Source: an uncultured Bacteroidota bacterium
Lineage (GTDB): Bacteria > Bacteroidota > Bacteroidia > Chitinophagales > Chitinophagaceae
NCBI GenBank assembly: GCA_903831935.1
Contig: CAIKZP010000111.1
Location: 1-42,525 of the forward strand
Direction: 5' to 3'
DNA length: 42,525 nucleotides
Shown: positions 17,774 through 26,332 of the stretch, one piece after another
How positions within the stretch are numbered: the stretch's first letter is position 1
How the letters are laid out: every line of letters begins with the position of its first letter
The notes under the pieces: model-generated
The model's input: the letters and a program-made list of their open reading frames with translations, nothing else
Databases searched by the model: none
What the model was told of the DNA's origin: nothing
Position numbers and translations under genes: made by a program

Positions 17774-17887
17774 TATACAGCTCTATATGAACCTTTAATT
17801 AAGTTTCATTGGTATTTTGTTAGGATAATACAATGTATTAGTTTTAGTAATTAGTTCGATTTCAACCTATAAAATAATACGATTGCC

Positions 17888-18886
17888 ATGAAGTCATTTA
17901 CCATTGAAGAAATCAATGCCGTTTTACAAGGGGAATTAATCGGTCAAACCACAAATATTATAAATGGTCCTGAACAACTTGATATGGCCACAAATAACCA
18001 TATCAGTTTTATAGGCGATAAAAAATACATCAAATACTGGGCTGATTCTAAAGCAGCTGCTGCAATAGTTAATCAAGATTTTATTATTGAACCTGGCCAA
18101 AACAGGGCTTTAATTAAGGTTAAAAATGCCGACTTGGCAATGGCGCAATTATTAGAACTTTTTGTTCCAGAAGATCCCATATTTGACGAAGTCATTCACC
18201 CAACTGCAGTAATTCATGCCACAGCTACTATTGGTACAAACACAAGAATTGGGGCGGGATGTTATATTGGGGCGCATGTTGTAATAGGTAATGATGTTAC
18301 CATCTATCCTAACACAACCATTTTAGATAAAGTAAGTATTGGCAACGATAGTATTTTATATCCTGGGGTAGTTATTAGAGAAAGATGTATTGTAGGGCAC
18401 CATTGTATTATTCATTCAAATGCCAATATTGGTTCTGATGGATTTGGTTTTAGGGCTAGCCCAGATGGAAAAGGACTGGTAAAAATTCCACATATTGGCA
18501 ATGTTGTACTTGGTAATTATGTTGAAATTGGTTCTAGTACTTGTATCGACCGCGGTAAATTCAGTTCCACCATAATTGGCGATGGCAGCAAGCTAGACAA
18601 CCTTGTTCAAATTGGTCACAATAGTAAAACCGGCAAATTTTGTATGATGGCAGGAAGCAGCGGATTGGCTGGTTCTGTAACATTGGGCAACGGCGTAATG
18701 ATTGGTGGCGGCGTATGTGTATCGGACCATGTTACCGTTGGAAATGGTGTGATGATTGGCGGAATGTCTGGCGTAATTAGTGATGTTCCAGACGGAAAAA
18801 AAATATTAGGATACCCTGCAGTTGACGCAAGAGATTGCTTAAAACAATGGGCATATATTAGGAATATGGTGAGTCAAGGAAAATAA
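17888..18886 (+). CDS. Second LpxD-like acyltransferase (332 aa)
   Basis: A paralogue of LpxD 3.1 kb downstream of the first. It has the same N-terminal UDP-binding fold, about ten hexapeptide turns, the conserved GSDGFGFRASPDG block and His244 in QIGHNSK at the catalytic position, so it may be active. It lacks the coiled-coil tail of the first copy and ends with a short helix (DCLKQWAYIRNMV). Possible roles: an LpxD with a different acyl-chain choice, or another sugar-nucleotide N-acyltransferase. Preceding gap is 114 bases, so it may have its own promoter. Confidence 0.85.
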   Translation: MKSFTIEEINAVLQGELIGQTTNIINGPEQLDMATNNHISFIGDKKYIKYWADSKAAAAIVNQDFIIEPGQNRALIKVKNADLAMAQLLELFVPEDPIFDEVIHPTAVIHATATIGTNTRIGAGCYIGAHVVIGNDVTIYPNTTILDKVSIGNDSILYPGVVIRERCIVGHHCIIHSNANIGSDGFGFRASPDGKGLVKIPHIGNVVLGNYVEIGSSTCIDRGKFSSTIIGDGSKLDNLVQIGHNSKTGKFCMMAGSSGLAGSVTLGNGVMIGGGVCVSDHVTVGNGVMIGGMSGVISDVPDGKKILGYPAVDARDCLKQWAYIRNMVSQGK

Positions 18887-18955
18887 ATTATTGGATTAAA
18901 CTATTTTTTTACACAACAAATTTTTACTCCTATTTATTTTTTTGCAAGTATTGAT

Positions 18956-19969
18956 ATGTACTATTCGAGATTGAAGTTTTTATTAGTTTGTATTGTTTTA
19001 TTCTTTAGTTTTTTTTCGTTTGCACAAGAAAAAAAGTTTTTGTTTACGCAAACAAAAATGGGTTCCCCTTTAAATATTATTATTGTAGAAAAAGATTCTA
19101 TTAACGCTACAATCCTTGCACAGCAATGCTTTCAATTAGTTGATTCCTTTAACCATATTTATAGTGATTACGATAGTACTAGTGAATTAAGCAAACTATA
19201 TAATGGCAAAATTAATTTACCAATAAAAGTTTCAACCGCACTATTAGATATTTTATTGGTATCAAAAAAAGCATTCGAAAAAAGCCAGCATAGTTTCGAT
19301 ATAAGTATTGGACAGTTGAGTTTGCTCTGGCGAAAAAGCAGAAAAGATCACCAGTTTCCTAGTGCCGCAATGGTTGCTGAAGCCAAAAATAAAGTAGGAT
19401 TCCAATACCTACAAATTGATTCCACCAACAAAACAGTAAGCATTTTAAAACCAAGCTTGCGGCTAGATCTTGGAGGAATTGCAAAAGGATATATCGCTCA
19501 AAAAATGATTGATTTTTTACTGTTCAAAGGAGTACAATCGGCATTAGTTGATGCAGGTGGAGATATTTCAATGAGCGGTGCGCCACCACATTCAAATGGA
19601 TGGGTTGTTGCTGTAAATGTTCCCGAGCAAACCGACGAATTACTAAACACACAATTATCCTTACAAAACATTTCAGTAGCCACTTCTGGAGACGCCTACC
19701 AATACATTGTGCATGATGGCAAAAAATATGCGCATATCATAGACCCTAGAACAGGCTATGGTGTTAGTTTTCAGCGAAATGTGACTGTTATTGCAAAAGA
19801 TGGCGCCACTGCCGACTGGCTTGCAACTGCTTGTAGTATTTTACCAATTAAAACGGCTTACGCTGTTGCCAAACAAGCAAATGCTGAAGTATTTATAACA
19901 GTGCTTGAAAACGGAAAAATCAAACCTTATCAAACAAATGGTTTTAAAAATTACTGGCAGAAAAAATAA
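18956..19969 (+). CDS. apbE: FAD:protein FMN transferase (ApbE family), exported
   Basis: Attaches FMN covalently to a Thr or Ser of flavoproteins such as NqrB/NqrC or RnfG, using FAD and Mg2+. The 337-residue protein has a signal peptide (residues 1-23, ending FSFAQ), then TQTKMGSPLNI, DLGGIAKGYIA, DAGGDISMSG, a HIIDPRTGYG segment and DGATADWLATA, all typical ApbE motifs for FAD and metal binding. It acts in the periplasm. Target flavoproteins are not in the window. The start ATG is preceded by an A/T-rich stretch. Confidence 0.92.
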   Translation: MYYSRLKFLLVCIVLFFSFFSFAQEKKFLFTQTKMGSPLNIIIVEKDSINATILAQQCFQLVDSFNHIYSDYDSTSELSKLYNGKINLPIKVSTALLDILLVSKKAFEKSQHSFDISIGQLSLLWRKSRKDHQFPSAAMVAEAKNKVGFQYLQIDSTNKTVSILKPSLRLDLGGIAKGYIAQKMIDFLLFKGVQSALVDAGGDISMSGAPPHSNGWVVAVNVPEQTDELLNTQLSLQNISVATSGDAYQYIVHDGKKYAHIIDPRTGYGVSFQRNVTVIAKDGATADWLATACSILPIKTAYAVAKQANAEVFITVLENGKIKPYQTNGFKNYWQKK

Positions 19970-19991
19970 CGCTTCATACAAAACAACTTTC

Positions 19992-20028
19992 TAATAAATA
20001 AACATTTTACCTAATAAAACATTTTACC
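19992..20028 (+). repeat. Imperfect tandem duplication in front of the SUMF1-fold gene
   Basis: A 20-base unit (19992-20011) is followed directly by a 17-base version of it (20012-20028), differing by a short internal deletion; both end with AACATTTTAC. It lies 48 bases before the GTG start of the next gene. It may be a duplicated binding site or a slippage product. Confidence 0.7.
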
Positions 20029-20075
20029 AGTTTATTCATTAATTAACTAACTTGAAACCTTGAAATTATTGCCTG

Positions 20076-21041
20076 GTGAAAAAATATGTATTAGTTGTTT
20101 TATTGGTATCTAAGGTCTATTTGGGAAGCGCCCAATCGAGTAAAGAAAATTTTCAATCTTACCAGCAATCAATCCCTGGATCTAGTTTGCAATTTAAAAT
20201 GGTTCCTATTCAAGCAGGTAGCTTTTTAATGGGAAGCCCATCAAACGAAAAAAATAGAGAAAAAGAAGAAGGACCACAAAAAAAAATCAATATCTCTGCT
20301 TTTTGGATGAGTGAAACAGAAGTTATTAGAGATGTTTTTGACGTGTTTTTAAAAGACGAAAAAACAAGCCAAAACATAGCGGTAGATGCCATTACAAGGC
20401 CAAGTCCACAATATGTAGACTTAACTTGGGGAATGGGTAAAGAAGGCGGTTATCCTGCAAATAGCATGAGCCAATATGCGGCCATCATGTATTGCCGATG
20501 GCTCTATCAAAAAACAGGTATTTTCTACCGCCTACCAACCGAAGCAGAATGGGAATACGCTTGTAGGGCAGGCACCAACACCAGTTATTTTTTTGGCAAC
20601 GATAGCAAGCTATTAAATGACTACGCTTGGTTTATTGAAAATAGCGAAGAAAAATACCAAAAAGTAGCACAGAAAAAACCAAACCCTTGGGGCTTGTATG
20701 ATATGTTGGGTAATTTATTAGAATGGACTTTAGACCATTACGACGAAAAACTATTTACTAGCTTACCAGATAATGCTGTTGACCCAATTGCCCCTCCAAA
20801 AGCACTAGTTAAATATCCAAAAACATTAAGAGGTGGTAGTTTTGAAGAAACGGCTTTTGAATTACGCAGTGCCACACGTTTTCATTCAGACCCAACTTGG
20901 AATAAAAGAGATCCACAAATACCTAAAAGTAAATGGTGGCTAACCGAGGCAAGAGGAGTAGGTATTCGTTTGGTTAGACCAATTAAACAACCAACTTCTA
21001 CTGAAGCAAATCAATTTTTTAAAAACTATCTTGGCTTATAA
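20076..21041 (+). CDS. Exported SUMF1/formylglycine-enzyme-fold protein without catalytic cysteines
   Basis: A 321-residue protein with a signal peptide (1-19) and one SUMF1 domain. GTG at 20076 is the start because the next Met is residue 42, beyond the signal peptide. SUMF1-fold segments are clear: MVPIQAGSFLMGS, RLPTEAEWEYACRAGT, NPWGLYDMLGNLLEWTLD and LRGGSFEE. The active formylglycine-generating enzyme uses two Cys after the RGGSW motif; here that stretch reads FEETAFELRSATR with no Cys, so sulfatase activation is unlikely. It is not GldK/PorK, since gldL-N are not next to it. It pairs with the exported oxidoreductase 18 bases downstream. Confidence 0.85.
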   Translation: MKKYVLVVLLVSKVYLGSAQSSKENFQSYQQSIPGSSLQFKMVPIQAGSFLMGSPSNEKNREKEEGPQKKINISAFWMSETEVIRDVFDVFLKDEKTSQNIAVDAITRPSPQYVDLTWGMGKEGGYPANSMSQYAAIMYCRWLYQKTGIFYRLPTEAEWEYACRAGTNTSYFFGNDSKLLNDYAWFIENSEEKYQKVAQKKPNPWGLYDMLGNLLEWTLDHYDEKLFTSLPDNAVDPIAPPKALVKYPKTLRGGSFEETAFELRSATRFHSDPTWNKRDPQIPKSKWWLTEARGVGIRLVRPIKQPTSTEANQFFKNYLGL

Positions 21042-21059
21042 ACTTTAAAAAGAACACTT

Positions 21060-22400
21060 ATGTTTAACGATGCTTTCAACAACAACTCCCGCAGAGATTT
21101 TGTAAAAAACTCTTCGCTTATTGCAGGCGGTTTAATAGCTGCTCCAATGTTTACTCGTGCCAATTATTTTGCTGGTGCAGATGATGCCATTAAAGTAGCA
21201 CTAGTAGGCTGCGGTGGACGTGGAACTGGCGCAGCAATGCAAGCGCTTTTAAGCGGCCAAAATGTAAAACTAGTAGCCATGTGTGATGCTTTTGCAGACA
21301 ATATAGAAAACTGTCATAAAGCATTAATGGCCGAAGCTACCAGTAACGGAAAAGGGATTGAAAAAAATATTGATGTTCCTGCAGACAGAAGATTTACAGG
21401 ATTTGATGGTTACAAAAAAGCCATTGCTTTAGCTGATGTAGTTATCTTAACAACACCTCCAGGTTTTAGACCAATTCATTTCGACGAAGCGATTAGCCAA
21501 AACAAACACGTGTTTATGGAAAAGCCCGTTGCAACTGATCCGGCTGGTGTACAAAAAGTATTGGCAACTGCATTAATTGCCAAACAAAAGAAATTAAATG
21601 TAGTGGTAGGATTACAACGTCATTACCAAACATCTTATAGAGAACTATTTCAAAACAAAGACCTAATTGGTGATATCACATCGGCACATGCATGGTGGAA
21701 CAACGATGGTGTTTGGGTTCGTCCACGTAAAGCAGGTCAAACTGAAATGGAATACCAAATGCGCAACTGGTATTATTTTAACTGGCTTTGTGGCGATCAT
21801 ATTAATGAGCAACATATTCACAACCTTGATGTAATTAATTGGTTCAAGGGTGGCTATCCAGTAAAAGCACAAGGTTCTGGCGGAAGACAAGTACGCAATG
21901 GTAAAGAGAATGGAGAAATTTTCGATCACCATTCTGTAGAATATACTTATGCTGATGGATCTATTTTAACGAGCCAGTGCCGACATATTCCTGGCACTTC
22001 TAGCAAAGTAGATGAACTATTTATTGGTACCAAAGGAAAGATATTCTGTAATGCTGCAAAAATTGTAGACTTCAAGGGTAATACTCTTTTCCAATATGCC
22101 AAAAAAGGAAAGAATTTAGAAAAAGATCCTTACCAAACAGAACACGAAGAACTGTTTGCTGCTATTGCAAAAGGCGAATACAAATTTGCAGATGCAGAGA
22201 ATGGCGCAAAGAGTACCATGACTTCTATATTAGGCAGAATGGCTACTTATAGCGGACAAGTAATTGATTGGGACAAAGCCATTAATTCTGGCATTGATAT
22301 CCATCCTAAAGTTTATGCTTGGGATGCGCCAACACCTACTAACCCAGGACCTGATGGATTTTATCCAATTGCAGTTCCGGGTGTTACTAAGTATTTTTAG
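21060..22400 (+). CDS. Tat-exported Gfo/Idh/MocA-family oxidoreductase
   Basis: An NAD(P)-dependent sugar or polyol dehydrogenase of 446 residues. The N terminus is a twin-arginine signal (SRRDFVKNSSLIAGG, Arg11/Arg12), so the folded protein with its cofactor is likely exported. The Rossmann fold is seen as VALVGCGGRGTGAAM, and MEKPVA is the characteristic motif with the catalytic Lys. The C-terminal domain has typical FNWLCGDHINEQHIHNLD, whose His residues fit substrate contact. Bacteroidota and Planctomycetes carry many such exported members, often beside sugar-related genes; the substrate is unknown. It probably shares a transcript with the SUMF1 gene. Confidence 0.92.
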   Translation: MFNDAFNNNSRRDFVKNSSLIAGGLIAAPMFTRANYFAGADDAIKVALVGCGGRGTGAAMQALLSGQNVKLVAMCDAFADNIENCHKALMAEATSNGKGIEKNIDVPADRRFTGFDGYKKAIALADVVILTTPPGFRPIHFDEAISQNKHVFMEKPVATDPAGVQKVLATALIAKQKKLNVVVGLQRHYQTSYRELFQNKDLIGDITSAHAWWNNDGVWVRPRKAGQTEMEYQMRNWYYFNWLCGDHINEQHIHNLDVINWFKGGYPVKAQGSGGRQVRNGKENGEIFDHHSVEYTYADGSILTSQCRHIPGTSSKVDELFIGTKGKIFCNAAKIVDFKGNTLFQYAKKGKNLEKDPYQTEHEELFAAIAKGEYKFADAENGAKSTMTSILGRMATYSGQVIDWDKAINSGIDIHPKVYAWDAPTPTNPGPDGFYPIAVPGVTKYF

Positions 22401-22417
22401 TAGTAACGATTTTTATA

Positions 22418-22453
22418 AAAAAAGCCTGCTGAAAATTTTCAGCAGGCTTTTTT
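22418..22453. terminator. Bidirectional intrinsic terminator, perfect 36-bp palindrome
   Basis: The 36-base palindrome centred at 22435/22436 has A-run, GCCTGCTG stem and T-run on both strands. It sits between two convergent genes (stops at 22400 and 22476) and serves both. Confidence 0.93.
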
Positions 22454-22475
22454 ATGTTCAAAATATTTTGCTTGA

Positions 22476-24428
22476 TTATTTTCCTGCCATATCAATCATG
22501 GTAGAAATTTCTTCTACTAGTGCATCTGCACTTCCGCTAAAACCAACGCTTTTAAATTTAATATTCCCGTCTTTTCCAATGATAAATTTAGTAGGAATTC
22601 CTTCTACTTTATATTTGGTAACTACCTCAAAAGCGTCTGCATTTTCTTTTGCTTTTTCGTCGTATAAAACATTAAAACTGTATTTGTTTTCTGCAATAAA
22701 AGCAGTCACTTCTTTTTTACGCAACTCAGCAGTCTCTTGACTTTCCCAAGTATCTACAAATAAAAATACTACGTCTGCATTGCCTTTGTATTTGTCCACC
22801 GCTTTTTGCATTCCCGGAAAAGATGCTTTACAAGGACCACACCAAGTAGCCCAAAAATCTAAGATAACTACCTTTCCTTTTAATGCTTCTAAACTCACAA
22901 GTTTGCCATCCATATTTTTCAAACTGAATTTTGGTGCAACTTCGTTCATGGCTTTTTTAAGCATTTCATCTTTTGCTTTTTCAATAGCCGATTTGCTTAA
23001 ACTAGTAAGATAAGCCTCTGCTTTTGCTTCAGATTTCAAATTCGTAACCAATGCCTTTTTAAATATCGCTTTGGCTTCTGTACCAACTTTGCCAGACACA
23101 ATCATTGGCTCTAATATTTGTTGCACTTCTTCTGGTGTAACTACTTTGTCTAGTGCTTGTGCATAGCGTTCGTTATAGTCTGTATTTTTTCCTTCTTGAA
23201 TAGTAGCTGCTTCTTTTGCATAAACTAGCGCAGCAGAATAGTCTTTCTTTTTCATTAATAAAAAAGCATAGGTATCTGCATACATTGCAAAATTGTATTG
23301 CCTACTTTTCTTCCAAGCTGATTCTGTATTTAACTGGGGTTGTTTTTCTGTTGGTTTTGCTATTTCTGCTTTTGCCCATAGTGTTGCTTCTTTTGAAAGA
23401 GACAAACACATATCTACTTCAATATCTTTTTGCGCCAATTCCCAAGCAACATTATTGTAAAGAGAAGCCCTTTCTGCAGCGCCTAGTGTTTTAGCAACCG
23501 ATTTAAACTTTGTTAAGTCTCTATTAGTAGTGCTCATGGCATATGCACTAGCAATAGCTGATTGCAAATAATTTATTTGAGAATTATGCATTTCAGTAAT
23601 GGCTGCATCTGAATTTTTAGGCATTGCTTTTATAAAATTGTTTAACGCAATTTCTTTATCTGCTGGCTCTTTTGCTTTTCTTGCCAAAGTAAATAAATCA
23701 TCTAATTGCCAGTTGCCATTTGGATATTTTGCCTTCATTAATGCAGTGATAGAATCGGCAGTTGCTTTTTGTTTTAAGCGCGTGTAATAAGCAATAAATG
23801 CCGTGTAATTACCTTCGGTGATATTTCCTTTAGTTAAATATTCTGCTATCAATTGCTTTACAATTGGCTCGGCTTCTTTTTTCTTAAATGAGGTTAGCTC
23901 ATTAATATAAGTGCCTATCATTTTTTCTCTGTTTGCAACATTTTCGTTCCATTCTTTTTCAACAGCAGCAAATGATTTTTCTGGTTGACTATCCATTCCA
24001 AATAAATATTTTCCATAGGCAGTATAAATCATTTGCATTGCAATGTATACGCCTTCAACTGGTTTCCCTTTTTGGGTAATTGTTATAATATATCCTTGGT
24101 TATTGTTGGGGTCTTTTTTTTCATTAGCCGTAAATGCCAAACCAACAACACGTGCATTTGAATCCACTACAAATGATCCAGTATAAACATTACCAGTTTT
24201 TACTAATTTAATGTCTTTGCCCATTACACCACCTGTTGCATTAAAAGAATAAGCGGCTGCTTCAATTCCTTTTTCGGCCGACAAAGGCGTTTTTGTAGGA
24301 TTATAAGTAAAAGTTACTTTATCGCCTCTTTTTGGTTGTAATGGCAAATAAGTGAATGATGATGTTTGTGCAAATGCAAATAGCTGAATGGCTAAAAATG
24401 CAATGGCTAAAAAGCTTTTTTTATTCAT
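22476..24428 (-). CDS. Exported TlpA-like thioredoxin-domain protein (650 aa)
   Basis: A periplasmic protein with a signal peptide (1-20, ending FAFAQ), a long helical middle of about 400 residues, and a C-terminal thioredoxin domain. The domain has APKFSLKNMDGKLVSLEALKGKVVILDFWATWCGPC, with Cys530 and Cys533 as redox pair, and a cis-Pro region (EGIPTKFII). The N-terminal part includes a small beta domain (about 25-130) of unknown function. Such proteins reduce disulfides in the envelope, for example for cytochrome c maturation or extracytoplasmic repair, but the target here is not evident. There are no close partners; it lies between a terminator and the alanine dehydrogenase gene. Confidence 0.88.
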   Translation of the reverse strand: MNKKSFLAIAFLAIQLFAFAQTSSFTYLPLQPKRGDKVTFTYNPTKTPLSAEKGIEAAAYSFNATGGVMGKDIKLVKTGNVYTGSFVVDSNARVVGLAFTANEKKDPNNNQGYIITITQKGKPVEGVYIAMQMIYTAYGKYLFGMDSQPEKSFAAVEKEWNENVANREKMIGTYINELTSFKKKEAEPIVKQLIAEYLTKGNITEGNYTAFIAYYTRLKQKATADSITALMKAKYPNGNWQLDDLFTLARKAKEPADKEIALNNFIKAMPKNSDAAITEMHNSQINYLQSAIASAYAMSTTNRDLTKFKSVAKTLGAAERASLYNNVAWELAQKDIEVDMCLSLSKEATLWAKAEIAKPTEKQPQLNTESAWKKSRQYNFAMYADTYAFLLMKKKDYSAALVYAKEAATIQEGKNTDYNERYAQALDKVVTPEEVQQILEPMIVSGKVGTEAKAIFKKALVTNLKSEAKAEAYLTSLSKSAIEKAKDEMLKKAMNEVAPKFSLKNMDGKLVSLEALKGKVVILDFWATWCGPCKASFPGMQKAVDKYKGNADVVFLFVDTWESQETAELRKKEVTAFIAENKYSFNVLYDEKAKENADAFEVVTKYKVEGIPTKFIIGKDGNIKFKSVGFSGSADALVEEISTMIDMAGK

Positions 24429-24489
24429 GTTGGTTAGTTTGAAAATGTAAACTATTTATAAAAAACTGAAATAAATGTTAAACAACAAA

Positions 24490-25704
24490 TTAACGTCTAC
24501 TGGCAATTAATAAGTTTAGGTCTGTATATTTTAAATCGAATTTTTGACTGATATAAATATCGGTTAACGCGCCTTTAAACAAATAAATGCCTTCGCGTAA
24601 ATTAAAATTATGCCATACCATTTCTTCTATTCCCCCTTCGTCACTAACTTCTAAAATTAATGGCATCAATACATTGCTAATGGCCTGACTTGCTGTTCTA
24701 GCAAATCCACTGGCAATATTGGGTACACAATAATGAATTACATCGTGCTTTATAAATGTTGGTTGTTCATGACTAGTAAGTTCACTCGTTTCAAAACAGC
24801 CTCCCCTATCAATTGCCACGTCAATAATAATACTACCCGGACGCATTGCTGCAACCATTTCTTCAGACACTACCACTGGCGCTCTTCCAGATTCATTACT
24901 CAATGCACCAACCGCAACCTCACATGTTTTTAATTGTTTGGCTAAAATGCGCGGCTCTAAAACAGAGGTCCAAATGCGCTGACCTAAATTATTTTGAAGT
25001 TGTTTTAATTTAGAAACATTGTTGTCAAATACTTTAACCGACGCACCTAGTGCTAGTGCATTTCTAGTAGCAAATTCACCCACAATCCCTGCACCTACAA
25101 TCACTACTTTGGTTGGCGGAATACCACTAATACCTCCTAATAAAACACCTTTGCCTTTATTAAAACTACTTAGGTATTGTCCGGCAATTAGCATCACAGC
25201 ACTACCCGTTATTTCACTCATGCTTCGCACAATTGGATACGTACCACTATCGTCTTTAAAGTTTTCGAAACTTAAAGCAGTAATACGCTTAGCCATCATG
25301 TGCTCTATATAATGTTTTTTTAAGGCCGACAAATGAATGGGCGAAATAATCGTTTGATTCATTTGCAAAAAAGGCAAATCTTCCTCAACGGGTGGAGCGC
25401 TTTTTACTAAGATGGGCGCTTTATACACTTCTGCTTTATCGTACACAATTTTTGCGCCTGCTTCGGCATAATCTTGATCGGTATAATTACTACCTTCTCC
25501 AGCTTTGTGTTCAACAATTACATGGTTCCCGTTGGCTACAAGCACGCCAACTGCTTCTGGCGTTAGTGCAATTCTATTTTCTTGAAAAGCCACTTCTTTG
25601 GGAATACCAATAAATAGTTTTTCGCCCGGTGCTTTTACATCCAAAGTTTCTTCTAGAGTTTCATACATAAAAGATGCGCTGATAGAAGGTTTGGTGGTAG
25701 CCAT
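24490..25704 (-). CDS. ald: Alanine dehydrogenase
   Basis: Catalyses reversible oxidative deamination of L-alanine to pyruvate with NAD+. The 404-residue protein has the AlaDH/PNT N-terminal domain (IGIPKEVAFQENRIALTPEAV) with an active-site Lys in VKSAPP and His in SPIHLS, and the NAD domain with VVIVGAGIVGEFATRNALALGA (GxGxxG). The distinct N-terminal extension of about 28 residues (MATTKPSISASFMYETLEET) is a feature of Bacteroidota members. The nearest relatives could also include transhydrogenase alpha, but length and lack of a membrane part favour AlaDH. It follows tsaE by 43 bases, so both probably share a transcript. Confidence 0.9.
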   Translation of the reverse strand: MATTKPSISASFMYETLEETLDVKAPGEKLFIGIPKEVAFQENRIALTPEAVGVLVANGNHVIVEHKAGEGSNYTDQDYAEAGAKIVYDKAEVYKAPILVKSAPPVEEDLPFLQMNQTIISPIHLSALKKHYIEHMMAKRITALSFENFKDDSGTYPIVRSMSEITGSAVMLIAGQYLSSFNKGKGVLLGGISGIPPTKVVIVGAGIVGEFATRNALALGASVKVFDNNVSKLKQLQNNLGQRIWTSVLEPRILAKQLKTCEVAVGALSNESGRAPVVVSEEMVAAMRPGSIIIDVAIDRGGCFETSELTSHEQPTFIKHDVIHYCVPNIASGFARTASQAISNVLMPLILEVSDEGGIEEMVWHNFNLREGIYLFKGALTDIYISQKFDLKYTDLNLLIASRR

Positions 25705-25747
25705 AATTGTACTTATTGTTAGTTGAAAACTTGAATTATTTGAATGC

Positions 25748-26176
25748 TTATAAAATTAATTGATTTTCGCCAGTATATAGCCGACGTGATTTTTCGTCTA
25801 AAATTTCTAAATGCACTTGAAAAATAGCTTCTGGCAATAATCCTGCAGCTTTTTCGGGCCATTCAATTAAACAAAGATTGCCAGAACTCAAAGCATCTTC
25901 AATACCCGCTTGAATGGCTTCCTCTTCGTCCTTTAATCGATACCAATCCATATGGTAAATAGTACCAGCTTCTGGGCTATTGTATTCATTAATGATGGCA
26001 TAACTAGGACTAGTAACGGTATCTGTTACACCCAACACTTCGCACAATGCATGAATAAAACTCGTTTTACCAGTTCCCATAGCGGCATTAAAGGTCCAAA
26101 TTTTTTTAGCCTTCCCTTCCTTCCACAAAGCGGTTGCAACTGCTTTAATTTGTGCCAATTCAAAAACTGCGTCCAT
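25748..26176 (-). CDS. tsaE: tRNA threonylcarbamoyladenosine synthesis ATPase TsaE
   Basis: Small P-loop ATPase of 142 residues that works with TsaB and TsaD to make t6A37 in tRNAs reading ANN codons. Walker A is AAMGTGKT (residues 31-38); the first position, normally Gly, is Ala31. The family motifs SPSYAIINEY and IYHMDWYRL are intact. Size is typical. The divergent copper ATPase gene starts 156 bases away, with a terminator-like hairpin in between. Transcription continues into the alanine dehydrogenase gene. Confidence 0.93.
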   Translation of the reverse strand: MDAVFELAQIKAVATALWKEGKAKKIWTFNAAMGTGKTSFIHALCEVLGVTDTVTSPSYAIINEYNSPEAGTIYHMDWYRLKDEEEAIQAGIEDALSSGNLCLIEWPEKAAGLLPEAIFQVHLEILDEKSRRLYTGENQLIL

Positions 26177-26199
26177 AACTCAAAGATAAAGAACCCATA

Positions 26200-26235
26200 C
26201 CAAAACCAATTCTCTATTGGTTTTGGCGTTTTTTT
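26200..26235 (+). terminator. Terminator-like hairpin in the divergent tsaE / P-ATPase gap
   Basis: CCAAAACCAAT (26200-26210) and ATTGGTTTTGG (26216-26226) form an 11-bp perfect stem with a 5-base loop, followed by CG and seven T (26229-26235). Read on the plus strand it is a good intrinsic terminator, yet no plus-strand gene ends before it. Confidence 0.7.
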
Positions 26236-26293
26236 GACACAATGATGTAAAAATATTATTGCTTAAACCAACTGTGACCGATTGGGCTTGTAG

Positions 26294-26301
26294 TACCTTT
26301 G
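26294..26301 (+). promoter_or_regulatory. -7 box TACCTTTG before the P-type ATPase
   Basis: Fits TAnnTTTG and lies 32 bases before the ATG at 26333. I see no clear copper-regulator operator around it. Confidence 0.6.
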
Positions 26302-26332
26302 CAGTATCGTCTTCAACAAATACTACCCCATT

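Noticed and set aside
20076..21041. GldK/PorK of the type IX secretion system
   Set aside because: The signal peptide has no lipobox and gldL, gldM, gldN are not adjacent.
22476..22740. A 158-codon plus-strand frame (22264-22740) opposite the thioredoxin gene
   Set aside because: It spans the end of one gene, a perfect palindromic terminator and the antisense of a clear TlpA-like domain; its translation has no family features.
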